Assembly: GCA_038380795.1 (NCBI GenBank)
Contig: CM076266.1
Location: forward strand, 44,290,425-44,354,424
Source: Pyrocephalus nanus
Taxonomy: Eukaryota; Chordata; Aves; Passeriformes; Tyrannidae
DNA: 64,000 nucleotides
Direction of reading: 5' to 3'
Made by a program: the position numbers and the translations under genes. The notes under the pieces were generated by a model. The model made no database searches. It saw only the letters and a list, made by a program, of their open reading frames with translations, and had not been told where the DNA came from. This document shows positions 1 through 14,500 of this stretch, piece by piece (position 1 is the first letter of the stretch; every line of letters begins with the position of its first letter).

Positions 1-3000
1 TGACTGACAGGTTCACCAGATGAGCAGCTTGAAGGTACATCAAACAACCACAAAGCTAAGGGCTATTTTCCAGTTGTCCAGCAGGACTGTCATATCCAGT
101 GCATGAGCAAATGGAACGGGTCAGAGTGTCCAGACAGTACTTCACATTACATTACAACCCCTGGATATTATTTGGATCAAGAGGCATCTCCTGTTTTACT
201 CCTCCCCAGTTCCAGCTCTGTGCTGCTTCTGAGTATAAAGCAAATGTTATCATAGCTCTAGAGATCCCAGCCTTTCCAGATCATATTAAAATCCTTGGCA
301 GAATGAGGACTGCCCAAACCAAACATTTAAACAAGCATATATCTAATCTACAACATTCATTTTGGCTTTAAAAGAAAAAAGCAACTTCTTGTTGTTCTTG
401 TTGTTCTATTTCAATTACACTAAAAACTTTCAGTAATATTTTACATAATATTTGACCAAAGATCTCAAAAAAGTTTATAAACTTGACAAAACTCTTAGTT
501 TAATAAAAGTTATCATTAAAAATGTAACAAAATATATAAACAAAATTTAAACAAAAAAATAATCTCCTTGATTTAGGTAAATTCTGCTCCAAAATCCAAG
601 TTCAGTGAGTCTTCTGCTGTCTATATTGGGGCTTACATGTAGTCTATAACCAGTTTCTAGTAAAGCAATAAACATTTTGTTCTGCATTGACTGTTTACAT
701 TGGTATTTGCAGAATGTGACACAAAAGGATGTTTCTGACTGAATGTTGTAGATTTGCCAGAGGTGTAAGAATAAGTTTAGCTAATGATTTTTTAATTAAT
801 ATTATTCACCTCATACTCTTAGTCATGTTTCTTGCTGCAGATTCCTGTACAATCTGATGTATAAGTCATGTATTCTGGATATATGCACAGGTATATGTAT
901 TCATTTTTTTGTTGGAAATGACAAAAATTTCATGTGAGAAAATTAATCATGATATGGCTCTATTGGAAAACACCCTGGCACAGAAATGAACTGGGAGGTT
1001 AGAAACCTTTAAGGAAGAACATCTCTTTTTTATTCTAATTTATTTCCTTTAAGTCTGTGAATGTGTTTTGTGGATATCAAGTATTTAATTCCTAGAATAT
1101 AGAAGGTTTTAATGTTTATTCTTTCATCCTTCACAGTCCCAATCCAGCTGCCTGCCTGGGCAGCCATTGCAGATCATCTGAAACTATCAGGACCTTCATC
1201 TTTGTGAGTTAGGCACAAAAAGTCCGCCTAGGACAGTGTAAGGACTGCAAGGCCATAAGACTAATTTCATACATGGAAACTTTTGTCTGGATTTCTCAGA
1301 AAAATGCACAGGTTACTTACATAAACATTAGCTTTACTATTCACTTCCAATGCATCTCAAATGACAGTTAAACTAGAAGCTGAATTTCCAGTGTCATCCA
1401 CCTGACATGTCCAGGGTTATGGCTTCTAGGCACTATTGTGGTTTTCCTTAATATGCTTTCAGACACAGACTACGAGGCTGACACTTCCATCACACATATT
1501 ATGAATGGATGCTTCATCATTTGTAGCCAGAAATTGGGTCAGAGGAAAGTGGGAAAGGCTATAGAATAAACTCTGTCAAGAAATGATTTGGATAACAACA
1601 TACTGAAGAGAGGTGATGTATATCAATATCCTTTAGCTTGAAATACTGTCATATGAAACCTTCAGTCTGCATGTCAGTTCAGTTTGGGCCATTAGCCATT
1701 TTTCCCCAGTCACCCTGTTCTGGAAGGAATGTCTCTCTAGAGAAAACACTGGATGATACAGTCATTATTTATCATCATGACACCCCTCCAGGGACTGTTA
1801 ACAAATTTCTCCTGAAAATCTGTCAAGACCATCAGTATATTACAAAGACAGCAAAGATAGTCATTATATAGTAATTCTTCTGCAAAAATGTAGTTTAACA
1901 GAGCAATATTAAAGCTTAATAGCCTATTCATCAGCAAAAAACAGAATAATCCTTAGACTCAATGATCCCATCAATGCTTATGTCTTCTATCATGGACCTT
2001 CAGAGCTTAATAACTCAAATGTGTATTCATATACATGTATATGTACACATATACACACTTTTCCATTATCTGGAGTTTAAAATTATGGCACACTTTTTTG
2101 CACTGAAGAGAAACAAATTCGATGGGTGAAAGTTGTCAGAACAGCATTATATTGGTACTACTAATGTCTAGTCACATAATTCTTCTTTTTTTTTCTAGTA
2201 GACAAACCAATCATAGTGATTTGCCTCATACTGAAGCCTCTACCAAATTTAAATGCCTTTCATCCTGATTTAACCAATTTTAAGTTCCCCAAATCCTGGG
2301 TTCAGCTATGCCATAGAATCTCTGGTGTCTCTTTGTAGCTCAGATCCCCTGCTCATAAACCACGGCAGGGACTGAATCTGCCTATGGGACCCTGCTCCTG
2401 CAGCAGAGTAAAATACATTCCCTGATAACATAATTATAGTTTGAGTTTCCAGAATATATTTTTCCTTGCTGGAAAACTCCTGATTTTTCTTCTGATTCAA
2501 AATAATTTTTTTTCCATGAATGCCGAATTTCAGCTAGCACCATTAGTTTAATGCTAAGACTTAGGCATTTGAGCAGTAATCTCAAAACACCTAGAGAAGG
2601 AAAATAAATCAGCCTATAAAAGAAAGATAAAGACATTACAAAGACAAAAGTCAAATAAGTCTCTGGAAAATTGATTTGGACTTTGAGTGTTGTACTGCAC
2701 TAATAAAGCAGCACTTAATGCAGAAGAACTCAGTTAAAAAAAAGAAGTCTAATAATTTTCAAATAAAATCGTAACAGTTTGAGAGTGCTTTATGCTTTGA
2801 ACTACCCCAAAATGCAATTTCAAGATACATGACACTACTTCCTTCCTAATTATTTTATATTATTTTTAATAAAATTAGGTGTGCAAGAGATAAACCATAC
2901 TTTAACCCCACCAGAAAAGAGCTGTGTATCTTTCTATCCAACTACTTGAAATTCTGCTAAAATTATCTTAATTACATTTCTTGCTGCATTTGAATGACTA

Positions 3001-6000
3001 CCTTTCTTATGCAGGGTACATTTGATATTTCATTAGAAGGACCTTTAATTTTTCAAAATTAGTTAAAATAATGTGGTTTATATTTCTAAGGAAAACACCA
3101 AGGTATTTGTAACAGGAGACAAAGAAATCTACTACATTGATTATTCTTTCAATGAAAAAATAAGAAATAAATTGAAAAGATTATTTTCAATCTGAGAAAA
3201 CCACTAAACAATGCTGTAAAGCTGATTTTTGTATGTACTTTAGGACTCCTCCCTTTGATACCTGCATGCTGGTAGTATTGTTATGCAGGAACTCATTTTA
3301 GTTTGGAGGATTTCTTTTTAATTAGTTCATTGGCAGCGATTCTTTGCACAATTTATTTTCTCCGGGTTCTGCTGTTTCCTATCACTGCCTGCCAAATGGA
3401 GAAGTACGGAATTTAAAACTGTTAAATAAGAAGTAATATTCTTACCCAAGAATAAAGCACAGAAGTTGGCTCAGATGTGTATTCATTCATCTTTTAAATG
3501 AATGGCTTAATTTCAGAAAGTGTGACACAGACGCAAACCTTACTAGCTTTCCAGGGGAAAGCTGCACCCACTTTATCAATGTACCAAATATAGATTCAGC
3601 ATCTCAGTGTAAACTACTAGCAGAAGTAACACATGTATATTTGTGTGTGTGCACTATATTTGATGTATTATATAATATATATTATATTTCATATTTTGCA
3701 TTCTATTTTATTTTATATGCTACATATTATATATTGTATGTTTAATCTAAAATATATATTAAGTGCAATATATAAATATTATAGTATATAAATATTATTT
3801 TATAGATTAATTATATACTTAATTATTTTTTTTATTTTCCAAAAGGATTCTTTTATGCTCTTGTTATGCAATGTGTTGCACCAACTCTGAGGGAGTTACT
3901 TTGCTATTTGAGAGGATGTTATTTATAAAAAACTTAACGCTTCCATAATATTTCAAGTATTTATATGTTTAGGTCTTTACTAATTATGATTATGCTTTGA
4001 TAGTTACCCAAGGATTCAATAGTTGTCCTTTTTTTATGCTTTCTTCACGGGGTTTGGTTGATGTTGTTCAGTGAAAGTGCTTACTGATCTAAGTTGCAGC
4101 ATTACTTGACCAGTGGTGATAAGCAGAAATAAAGATCTTCTCTGACTTCTATACCATCATCAATTGTAAAATCAGTTCTAAACTACCCTGATCACAGTAC
4201 TGTTTATCATTTGTGGAAACTGAATGTATGTTTTTCAGAGCAGAATTTGTTTAGTTGAGCTAAAGGATAATCACAGAGAGGAAAACACAAACTATTCTTT
4301 AACCTTCAAACGACGGACCTCAAACCATCTTTTTTTGAAGTCTTATGCTAATGATAAAATTTATTACCATGAGTTTTCATCATAGAATTCACAAACATGA
4401 GGGGAAAGCTGCAAATGTGATGGATCAGTAGCCCCAGTGGGAAACTGAGCATGTGCACAAACACATACATAACACGCACAGACTGAGTCACCAATCCTCT
4501 CATATAATTCCATAATAAAGTAATTGCTCTTCTTGACACTTGAAATGAGATTTGGGTCAGATTCTGTGCAGCCCCAGCTTATGTTTCCTGACAGTTACTT
4601 GCAGACTCCTTTGCTTTGCACACCCACCACTATCCATCAGCCATCCTAATGGAGTGACCACTGCCACTGCAAGGTAACAGAGCTGTTTGCAGCATCTTCT
4701 CCCACAGGAACTCAAACCCCAGGAGCCTGGGCACATTTGTTTGGAAACTTCTTCAGTAATTAGTTCAAATGATCAGGCTTGGGAAACAAAACCAACAAAA
4801 ACACCTACACTGCTGCACTATATCAGTTCATCAGAGGTCATGACCACATCTCCTATAGTCTCTCAATAGAAGCTGCGAGCCTACGTTCAAAATTTCCTGA
4901 AGACATAATGGCAAAGAATAGGATTCTGGATTGCTGGAAGTTGTTAATCGTATGTGCTTGGACTTTAGGTTTCGAACAATTATCCAGAAGTAATAATGCA
5001 TGAGATTCCACCCACCCACAGTTAAGTATCACATCATCAGTACCATGAAAAGGGTGTCTGGATGACTTTCCCAAAATAAAACAGGTAAGTTATATCCAGA
5101 AATGTGAAGGCAATCATGAAGTGCATAGCATTATCAGATCAAGGCTCTATTGATTACCCTGTAAGGTAATACTGTTAGTATCTATTATTCAAATAGCTAA
5201 GGAGACTAAAAAAAGAAACAAAATTAAACAAAGCACCATCCTCATCAACCCAAAATCCCAGACTTAGTTTGTCTGTTGCATGGTCAGTGAAACAGCAGCA
5301 GAGATGTTCTGCAGTGCCTTCTAGATGTGAAAACTACGGAGGTGTGACACACTAACAAACTGGATCACTGCATTTGCTGTTATGCTAAACCTTTACACCC
5401 TTCCTGTGAATTTTCCCTACTTCAAAAATTAAGAGATAACTCAGTCACCCCAGGCTGCTTTTTTATTGACAAGATATCCAATTACTACAAAATTAGGTGT
5501 CTACAGAAAATAGATGCCACTCCAGATAGACTGGTAAAAGTCTCAAATGTACTCTCATTCATACCATAGGAAAATTGCTTTTCATATGCATTAATAATGA
5601 TGATTAACATACATATCTTGAATATACTACATCCTAATCAGTCTCTCTGTAGTGAAGGGGTAAGAATATCCCCGTTTTCACAATAAGGCAGTTCGCTCTT
5701 TAAAGGTCGTAATTTGAGAGCATGAGAATGAATTCAGGAATTTCTTAGTTTTGAAAGCGGAGTCCAAGCCATTAAGCAATAAATCTGACTTTAAAAAAAT
5801 TACTGGATACAAAATTCAAGTCTACTGTGCAAATGCGCTTAAAATGGCACAGGGATGCATGCCTGAGAAATAAGATTTTCCCAGGCATATGTTAGAGATT
5901 GAATTTGGGATAGGTTTCTCAATGTACTGTTAACATCTCACTGTCTAAGGATGATCATGTTGTAAAACTGAAAATCTGAGCAGATACATTCTATATTTCC

Positions 6001-6699
6001 TTCCCTAGGTAGCAACAAAAAGTACATTTTGATGTTAAATATTAATTTTATGTACTTTAAAATACTGATGAAGACATCTAGTGAAGAACAGGGTCAGACA
6101 CTTATACCAAGACAGCATATTTTCACATTGTAAAAAAGATTTTTTACATATTACAACACAATATGTGTTTAAAGTCATCAATCTAACATGTTAAGGGAAA
6201 CATGCAGAGTGGTAAGGTCATGGAGCTGCCTCAGTAATGGTGTACTTACCTCTGGGACAGAGTCCACAGCCATAGTTCTTAACCAAGATCATCTCCTAAC
6301 CATGTTTTCCTAGACCAGAGGCTGAACAGGGAATCTCACAGAGTACATCTCTGTGTAGCACACATTTATCCAATTCTACCTATGTTCATGTTAATACAAT
6401 GGTAGTGGCATTAATTGCTGTGCAGGTACCACCCCCTCCCACAGATTTATAATGACCCTGCACAGGTCTAGATTTAGGAACAATTCAAACCCACTAAATT
6501 TAGAGGCAGCCAAGGATCATGGTTTCAGCAGGATACAAAGTAATATTGACTTACAGGGAACTAAAATATTACACTGATCTCTGTTAGAGTAATTCTGAAA
6601 TTCATAATTGTATAATTCAAACATTTTTCTTCTGCCTGATTCTGTGCGTGCTCAGCCCCTCACCACCGTTTCAGAGGTGTGCACTTACTCTCTGCAATT
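1..6699. other. Intergenic sequence without recognised gene
   Basis: AT-rich unique sequence downstream of TMEM106B. Open frames are short and lack family features. A low-complexity block of TATA/ATAT motifs spans about 3655-3835. By synteny VWDE is expected in this direction, but no EGF-like or von Willebrand exon was recognised. Confidence 0.6.
3655..3835. repeat. AT-rich low-complexity tract
   Basis: About 180 bases made almost only of A and T, with many TATATA and ATTATAT words; no regular repeat unit. Confidence 0.8.
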
Positions 6700-6704
6700 C
6701 TGCA
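6700..6704. repeat. Target-site duplication, left copy (LTR 6705-7500)
   Basis: CTGCA directly precedes the LTR-like TGTCCTAG start and is repeated at 7501-7505 directly after the CAGCACA end. Confidence 0.5.
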
Positions 6705-7500
6705 TGTCCTAGTCACAGAGGCCAGGACCAGTCTATCACTATGTGGGTATAACCAAAACTTGGTATTCTACACCCTCTATGTCATAGATGGACTGCTAAT
6801 AAATGGATAATTCTCAGCAGCTGCCCAGGGCACATCTAACACCTCAGGCTACAAGATGAGTGTTAAAAAACCCTACGAGGCAGGAGAACGTTCCTTTGTC
6901 TTCACAGCAATGACTTGATAACTTCTCTCCAGTTATCTTCACACCCAGTCTGAGTGGTCAACTCTGCTAATGGGCCATACTGGACTAGCATAATAGGCAG
7001 CTGCAAGGACCTAGACCATCAAAGAGTCCAGAAATATCCCATGACCCATAGAGTTAAATCACTCATTGTGAAACTCCCCGCCCTAGGGGGAGGTACTGGG
7101 ATTTCTCCCCTGACCCTAAGCATATGTAATCTTGGGGGTTTGGGACTTCTGGTACCACTCAATGGACCGAGAGGAGGACCAAAACTTCAACAGGATTGCC
7201 ACTGCCACTCTCGACAGGACTGTGATCTTTACTTCAACAGAACGGCCACCAGCATCTGGACAAAACAGTTTTCCTTTTACTTTGCACCCAGGGGAACTGT
7301 GTGGTGCTCAGCACAGGGGCTAACAAACAGCGTTCTGTTCTTGTCCAGAGAGCTGGGTTATAGATCTGTCTTTGGGGGTTACAACCAGTTTTCTCTGTAT
7401 CATTGTATTTATTGTAATCTTTTTAGTAAATTGTAACTCTGATTTGTAATCTCTCCAGTCGGGTTCATTTCGCCCACCAGTTTACTTTTAAACCAGCACA
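6705..7500 (+). mobile_element. Solo LTR of an endogenous retrovirus
   Basis: The 796-bp segment starts TGTCCTAG, ends CCAGCACA and is flanked by the 5-bp direct repeat CTGCA. The right part, from about 7060, resembles an avian ERV LTR: GGGGGTTTGGGACTTCTGG, then GTATCATTGTATTTATTG and finally TTTAAACCAGCACA. It is more GC-rich than its surroundings. Orientation is uncertain, because the reverse complement also starts with the common avian LTR end TGTGCTGGTTT. The left limit depends on the duplication only. No retroviral internal region adjoins it. Confidence 0.6.
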
Positions 7501-7505
7501 CTGCA
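7501..7505. repeat. Target-site duplication, right copy (LTR 6705-7500)
   Basis: CTGCA, identical to 6700-6704. Confidence 0.5.
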
Positions 7506-10500
7506 TCAAGGGGTACTGGGAAAAGCAGCTGATGCCATTGGAAGGCCACTCTCTGCTGTCTTTCAAAGACTGTGGAGATCCAGCTACACAGACAGAAACA
7601 GGGGTTGCTCAAGGTCTTTCACTAAATTAAATGTCTTGGCATCAACAATATTCTCACTGCTATTCAGTTAATAAATACTCAGGTCTCTTATATTTGAAAT
7701 TCAGAAATAGACCTGTGAATGGGAATATTTCATACATTCAGAATGAAAGTCATAAACTGGATTTATTAAATTGAAACTCCATTTCATCTGAACAGTTCAA
7801 CTGGGACAGCCCTGTTGTTTTCTGGAAGGTTGGTTTTGCTTTTTGTTGTACTTAAGCACTGGGGTGGGGTGGGCAGTGAAGGGCTGGGAAGCAGAAACAC
7901 TTTTAACCCAAATCCCTTTCTCAGGGAGCACTCTCCAGCTCCTCAAGCATCACCAGAACTACAGCCATCTCACTAAGGGAGGCTGCTGCCCGTGGCACAT
8001 ACCACAGGTTCCTGGTATCATTGAAGAGGGAAGGCAGCAGCACCTCTGCACATTAGTTTTTCATTTACAAGAAAAAATTAAATAGCACCAGAATAAAAAC
8101 TAGGATGCCTCAGACTGCACAGTAAGTAATGATTAGTTCTATCTACAAATAAATTGTCAATAACAGTGGTGGGGTGATTTTATTTGTTTGGTTTGGGTTT
8201 TTTTCGGAGGTGTTTTAGGGGCCAGGGAGCTTCTTTGTTTTCTAAATAAAGGACCCTGCATACACCTTCCCTTGGGCTTAGCCGGTTTCATCAAGGTTAC
8301 TAAGTAACCTTGGGTTGTAACCTTGTTCTGCGTTTCTACTGCTCTTTTCAGAAGGAAACTGAATCCCTCCCATGTCTGAGAAGCCCAGCTTTAGGTTTAA
8401 ATAGGATTTTTCAAGTATTAGCATATCAAAGAGCGTAGTTGACAGCATGTAACATAAGATTAGCACATTTTATTTTTTTTTTTAAGTCTCAGCTTCCTTC
8501 TGTCATACTATTTTGCATTTTTAGGGAGAGCAAATCAAAGGCAAACTTGGTAGCCATCTGCAGGAGCAAGACACCACATGTATTTACACAACAGCTTAGT
8601 CTGCTTCCAGAAATCAGAATGACTTTAATCTGTTGGGTCCCTCCATGAACACTGCTGGCCCTTAGAAAGTCTACAAGGCAACAACACTTAGGTCCTGACC
8701 CCCGAAAATATTTACCAGTACTGAAGAGCTGGATCCTGCCATGCCACACAGGATGTTAAAGATATTGAAGAAGCCAGGACCCTCTCCTGAGCATAAACTG
8801 TTCAGAGGGCAGTCAGTCACATCAGGTCATATGGTATGTTAAAAGGGGCAAGAGTGGAAATCGCAATTCTGCCCCATCTCTGGATTGGCATCAAGCAAAA
8901 GGGGTTGTAGACAGTATGAGTTTTAGAATCTATATTCTGCAGCCATATGTTAGGCTTTTAAGGCTTATTTTAACACTTTTTTGCATATTTGATGAAAAAT
9001 TCACAAATTTAGTTTCAGCATGAAAACTGAAATAGTTATGTTGATTGTGTCAACATGTTTAAACACACTGAATGTAAAATTTGGTCTTAAGTTAATGGTG
9101 GGAATGGATCTCAATGCAGACAGCTACTAACACTCCACAAACCTAAATTATTTTAGACAGACTTCACACTTAAGAAATAATATATAAGCCTACAAAAATC
9201 TTGAAAAACATAGTAAGTCTTTACCAGTTGTTTTTCTAGATATTACCACCTACTGAGGTAACCCTTATATCACTCCTCTGACTAGTATTAGAACAACAGT
9301 CTTGTGGTACAATTGTCACAAGGAAAGTCAGTTAAAAGCAAATTACAGTCATTTCTCAACCTCAACTATATTGCTAGAGCTGTTAGAAGCATTGCTTCCT
9401 AAAAACCTCTCAAGTATGACATGCATCATTACCTTTCAGGTATCTATAGCTGCAGTCAGTGAAACGCTACATTACAGTGATGCCAAAGCTCCTTAATCAA
9501 GTTCTAGTTTTCCTGCATTAGGTGATTCACTGGTTCATGAAAAAGCAGATCTGTTATGGAGCAAGGTTAGCTCCACAGTGCCCATGACAGCTCATTAAAC
9601 TGTGTGGCACCTGCTACCCACACAGAGGAAACATAAGTGAGGCATCTCAGCTCTGAGGCTTAAGAAGCAAGGCTTCCTGAAGAAGGACAAAAAAATCACA
9701 ACAAAAATGTAGCAGGATCTTTACCTCATGTGACACCAAGAGATTTCTAGCAAAATTAAATGTGAGATTCCTCAAGTTGCCAGATAGACATCATCTTCAT
9801 ATTGGAAGGCAATTGCTGTCATTCATCACCAGGTGAATGGCACCTAGTCAGGTGAAGGCATTAGCACAAAAACACACACAACCCAAGTAGGCACACAGTT
9901 GCACAGTTATATTAACGAAGTTTTGAGAAGTGGAAGGAAAGCAATGTAGAGCCAGCCAGGGGAACTTTGAAATCTTTCAGAAGTTTCTGTCAGTCAGGTC
10001 TTTGAAACTAGTCTATTTTAAGACATCAGGTATTTCAGTAGTTAGATGTCAAAATCATCTACATTGGGTATTTTAGAATAACAATTTCTGGGTCTTTATA
10101 TTTATCCAAATTCACATTTGTTTACCTATTCTCATTTACCAGTGTATTTTTCCCTTTTAATCTCCTTATACTCTCCAGACAGACAAGATGGTGGTTGAAA
10201 TCTGTCAGGTATGATTTCACTTTCGTACTCCCCTACCTACTCTGAATGGGGAAAAAAAAAACAACGTGAGAGGAATCCAAATCATGCAGTCTGAAGTATT
10301 TGGATCAAATAAAACTGTTCACTGCTAAAAATATAGTTCTACCTACCTGGAGATGGGTAGGCAGAACAAGACAGAAGTGATTCTTCACATCTCTTCAAGC
10401 ATTTATCTATACATAGCAAAGTACTGCTGGGAGGTTACTGTTCTCCAATTTTATAATCTTCAGTACAGAGCTTGGACAGTCACAACAATGATTATGACAA

Positions 10501-10881
10501 CTCTGGGAAGGAAAAAGGATGGTATGAAAAAGAAAATAGCAAGCATGACTGTAATTATTTTCCCATCTAAACTTAGTTTTTAAAAAATTAGTCTTTGTAA
10601 AGAGATTGACTAGTTGAAACAAAACTAAAAACCCTCTACATAGTAAGACCCTCATTAGTTATCCAGACCAGAAATCTGATGTAGCAGTCATGAAAATACA
10701 ACAGGTTTCTCCAGGAGAAACCTTAAAAATAACCCCTAAGGTGTTCCAAAATGTCTGCATAAGACTACCTGAACTATTTCAATACTATGAATGTTCCAAA
10801 GCCATGTTCTTTGTTGCCCAGTTTTTAAAGGTTAAAGCTTTTAGGTGATAATCAAGGCTTAAAATAACTTTGCAAATAGCT
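7506..10881. other. Intergenic sequence without recognised gene
   Basis: Unique sequence between two solo LTRs. Nothing coding or repeated was identified. Confidence 0.6.
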
Positions 10882-11426
10882 CTAACTGGGTCTGGCTGGG
10901 ATGGAGTTAATTTTCTGCACAGCACCCCACAGAGCTCTGTGCTTTGGATTTGTGGCTAAAACAGCGCTGATAACACACCAGTGTTTTGGCTAATGTTGAA
11001 TGGTGCTCACACAGCTCAGAGGTTTCATTTTCCATTCTCTCCTCTTCCTCTCCAAAGCTTCAGGGACTAGGTTGAGGATGGTCAAGAAGTTGTGAGGGAA
11101 CACAGCCAGGACAGATGCCTCTGACAAAAGGGCTATTCCATAAGGAATCATGCTCAGCCATAAAAGCTTGGGTTAAAGGGAAAAAAAGGCCATTCAGGGT
11201 TGTGTTTGTGTTATGTTTGTGTTGTTAACACCTGCCTGCTGGTACGAAATACATTCCTTTTTTTGCTTTGCCAGTGCACATAGCTTTGCTTGTGCTATCA
11301 AACTGTCTTTATCCTGACCCAAGGGTTTTCTTGCCTTTGTCCTGTTTCTCTCCACCACTGGGGGGAAGAGTGTATGAGCAATGGGGTGGGGGCTCACCTA
11401 CTAGCAGGGGTCAACCCACCACAACA
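10882..11426 (+). mobile_element. Solo LTR, avian ERVL-type
   Basis: The segment follows the layout of a common avian LTR family: CTGGGTCTGGCTGGGATGGA at the 5' end, GAGTTAATTTTCTGC, GATAACACACCAGTGTTTT, a degenerate TATA region (GCTCAGCCATAAAAG near 11154), CAAACTGTCTTTATCCTGAC near the poly(A) site, and an end reading GTCAACCCACCACAACA. The terminal TG has decayed and no clear target-site duplication was found, so the copy is old. It lies about 90 bases beyond the proposed TMEM106B poly(A) signal. Confidence 0.8.
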
Positions 11427-11513
11427 GCCCAGGTTTGAACTCAGCCACTTCAGTAGCTCAGTCAGACAACACTAATTCATTCACATATGATGTTCAGCTT
11501 TCAGATACTTCAG

Positions 11514-11519
11514 TTTATT
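11514..11519 (-). terminator. TMEM106B: Candidate distal poly(A) signal of TMEM106B
   Basis: The plus-strand sequence TTTATT reads AATAAA on the minus strand. Cleavage would fall at about 11485-11505, about 60-80 bases short of the LTR that ends at 11426. It is the last canonical hexamer before repeat-derived sequence. Confidence 0.5.
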
Positions 11520-14500
11520 ACAGACTTAACACAATAAAACATAGTATCAAAAAAAAAAAGTAGATTGCAAAGTTTTCACATCATGGAATGCCAATAGTTA
11601 CAAAAATTGAAGTCATACTATTGAAAATACATGAAAACCAGTGAGAAAATAGGGTCAGATGGGGGGAAAACTTGTGGGAGACAGGGAGGGGAGAAAAAAA
11701 AAATTAAGTCAGTTAAAAAGAAAGGGAGAGATACATGATCCAAGCTTTTTAAATAGAAAATTTAATCATTCTTTGAGTCAAACAATCCTGTCTAGAAACA
11801 AATATTCATAATGAAGTTAACTCCAGAATCTGAACCTCTAAATAACAAGATTCCTTGTCCCAGTTAACTTACATTAAGACAGCTTGTGTCCTACAAGTCA
11901 TTCCAAAATACCCTTTTACTTTTAGAGTGCTTATCATGCTTAAGTGGATAGATTGTTTGCTACACAGTTACAGGAACAGCTTGAGTTACAAAAATAGTTA
12001 TCACTCATTAGTATTTCTATACATATCTTAAGCTATTATATGCACACTCTGTACAGTGGATGTTAACAGTAGTTAAATTTGCTTTCTTAAACAAAACAAA
12101 AGAACTAAATCACTGACAGATCCAAAATATTCAGGCACCATAATACACTTACATGTCTGGTACTAAACAACCCTGCCCATGCGAAGCAAAAGCAGTTTCA
12201 GTTCCCAGGAGACATACGCATCCAGGCCGTAGGGCCCTTGTGATGGCTGGTGGAAGAGGACGGTCTGAGGATCAGGACAGTCTAAACAAGCTTTGAGATT
12301 CCATGCAGATTCCTGGACAATAGGCCCTCCCTACCGGTGGAGAAGGGGGCTTTCATGGTAAAAGCTATAGGGCAGCAGAACTACCCCTCTGGTAATGACC
12401 AGAACTCCCCAGTTAAAGCTAAAATAGGAAGGTGACTTCTCAAGTGGAACAAACATTGGGTGTTTCCCATAGTCAAATTATCGTTTCCAACATGTTTTGG
12501 TTAAGTTTTATTCCTCCCTCCCAGTGCATGATCAGGGCCATCACAAACAAATATTTTTGCTGGTTGCAAGTAGTCCATTACTGAAGTATGTTGGTTGCAC
12601 TCGCATTATTTATCCTTCCCTTTCAGAATTAATAGTAAGCCTGGAAGCATTGCTAGGGTTGTGGGCTTTTTGTTAGACAGGCAAGTAAAAAAAATAGTTC
12701 TTACAGGTACCACCACTTGTCTTAATCTCTTAACACCTAAAGTCCAGTTCAACTGATGTTCCACTTCATGCAGCTGCCCAACTCTGAAACAGGTCACCCA
12801 TTTCAGAAGGTGCTGTCTAGGAACATACAAATTTGGGGGGTGGGGAGGAGATGGGAAAAAAAAAAACAAAACAAAACCACAACTACCACCCCTGGAAAAA
12901 AAAAAAAAAAAAGCCTTAAGTGCTGAATAAGAAATAACACTATTTCTCTTTTAACTTTTTCTGAATTTAGAAGCTTCTCTCATACTACTCCAAGCACCAT
13001 GCTTTCCACCATGAGGGCACAACACTTCAGTCAGAAGGTTAAAGACCCTAAAGATTCAATCCAAGCATTTAAGAGAGTTGGTGCTTAAAAGGTTCCCTTT
13101 ATATACCACACATTAAAAAGCCCAGGCATGCTTGCAATGTACTACAATGAAAAAATATATTCACTTCCAAAACTTCAAGGACAATTTGAAGCAAAGTCAA
13201 CTAATGTATGTACTTAAGTCTGCCAACATCAGACTGCAAAATATAAACACTACAATGTTAAAATCAAGGTCATGCACACATGAGAAGTGCATTAAGAATT
13301 TCAAAGCTATACCACACAGGAAAAATATACTTATGCTTGTCTTCATGAAAGATTAAGAACTAAGCAACTATCCCCTAAATATCAAGATGATCAAAGAAAT
13401 TATGAATAAGCTTCTACAGCCTTTCCCCACACTCGGAATTCAAAAGTGAGTATCAGGTACTACATGTTTTAGTAAGAGCAATTCTCTTTAAATCTCTCCA
13501 AATAGATATTTGATTGTTGGATCTTTGATGGTTTGGTAGCTTCATAAATTCATTTATTTATTTTTAAAGCAACGTATTTAAAATGTACAATAATTTTGCT
13601 CTCCGATGTCAAATAGCCAACATTTTTACGCATTTAGGTGTTCCATACTGTCGTGGTTTAAGTTATGAATTTTAAATTTTAGTTATTCTATACAGAATAT
13701 ATTAAGCTGATTTTCTATAGTGCCATTACAGTGCAACATCTGGACCACTGTTATAAGGTGTAACTAACAGAGTTTCCATTTTAAAGTGCAACAGGTTTTG
13801 GTACAGGAATTACTACAAAGAATTCAAGTGAAAAGAACTCTACTAGAAATAAACACACTATGATGCCAGTATAAAGGTATTTTATAGTATTAGAAGGTTA
13901 TGGGGAAGTTACAAGTGAAATATGAATCACTTTAGAAGAAATCCTTCAGAAACTATCTATCTTACACACATGAGGACAAGCCAGGAAAAAATACAAGCTC
14001 ACTTCAAGCTCACTTTCTGGAGATAATTTGAACTTATTGATTTACAGTGCACTGAAAGGCTTGCCTTTTTTTTTATTTTAAAATCAAGATAAAATAAATG
14101 TGAAAAATGACAGGTCTGTCACTTGGATCTATTCTGATACCTTGTTTAAAAAGTTTACAAGTTAATAGAGTTCCCTTGCTCCTTTACCATGTTTCCAAGC
14201 TCAGCCATATAAATCTAGTCTAAGTTAAGTATTCACACAAATGTTTACCTGTTTAGCAAATCTTCCTACAACAGGTAAGATCGAAAAGTTAACCTCTCTG
14301 CTTTTAGCCAGCTCCCCACTATCCTGGTTTTTAGCTATCACCTTTCAGACAAGCATATGTATGCATTTTAGCAGCCCCAGGGCTGAACCTCATCTCTACT
14401 CTAGAGACTAGTCAATTGTGAATTAGTTTTCCTCATCCATCGTAAGCTGTAATAAAGAATGTTTACTTTTAAAGGCCAAAATTCAAGAATAGTTTTCAGA

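Noticed and set aside
1..6699. Search for VWDE exons expected downstream of TMEM106B by synteny
   Set aside because: No cysteine-rich EGF or VWD patterns with splice sites were found; the gene probably lies beyond the window.
6954..7436. 160-codon plus-strand open frame
   Set aside because: It lies wholly inside the solo LTR and has no gag, pol or env motif.
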